Origin: Candidatus Uhrbacteria bacterium
GTDB taxonomy: Bacteria > Patescibacteriota > Patescibacteriia > CAIXNZ01
Reading direction: 5' to 3'
NCBI GenBank assembly: GCA_011046145.1
Contig: DSBA01000022.1
Coordinates: 1-12,340, forward strand
Length of the DNA stretch: 12,340 nucleotides
Shown in pieces: positions 12,339-12,340 of this stretch (within the stretch, counting starts at the first letter, position 1; each line of letters begins with the position of its first letter). Made by a program: the position numbers and the translations under genes. A model generated the notes under the pieces. The model saw only the letters and a program-made list of their open reading frames with translations. It did not search any database and was not told the DNA's origin.

Positions 12339-12340
12339 AT

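Overview
The window looks like a chromosomal segment of a low-GC bacterium, most likely a Candidate Phyla Radiation (Patescibacteria) member. The signs are a solo GIY-YIG domain gene, short compact genes, many membrane proteins with no close family, and a mix of genes with and without Shine-Dalgarno sites. Code 11 fits: the antiporter gene ends in TGA and no gene needs TGA as a sense codon. The lineage call is an inference, because the window has no rRNA or marker gene. All genes are on the + strand.

Left edge (1-767): the last 25 codons and right end of an IS3-family insertion sequence, then about 250 bases of repeat-rich non-coding DNA, an 80-residue GIY-YIG nuclease-like gene, two tandem 26-base palindromes and a bidirectional terminator.

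Middle (809-6130): mostly independent genes with AT-rich starts and no visible Shine-Dalgarno site. They are a six-helix transporter-like protein with two Asp-Asp motifs, a possible host-attachment/baeRF-like protein, a family 2 glycosyltransferase, a short DUF308/HdeD-like membrane protein, a membrane-anchored NodB-type polysaccharide deacetylase, a CPA2-type cation/proton antiporter and a lipoprotein with a four-cysteine tail. Envelope building and ion balance are the common themes.

Right part (6197-12191): a distinct block of seven genes in four transcription units. Unit 1 is a membrane-anchored J-domain protein plus a VWA (MIDAS) protein. Units 2 and 3 are two paralogous coiled-coil membrane proteins. 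Unit 4 is a membrane-anchored transglutaminase-like protein, a multi-helix protein with an internally repeated domain, and a 73-residue single-helix protein. Every gene has a near-perfect AAGGAGG site. Every unit follows a TTGAC(A/T) promoter of similar design, and every unit ends in a hairpin terminator. Shared promoters, shared translation signals and paralogy suggest one co-regulated membrane-associated module. Its function is unknown; a chaperone-assisted membrane complex is the best guess. This is the candidate undescribed system.

Right edge (12209-12340): a TTGACA element followed by a long imperfect hairpin that overlaps a possible 39-codon reading frame.
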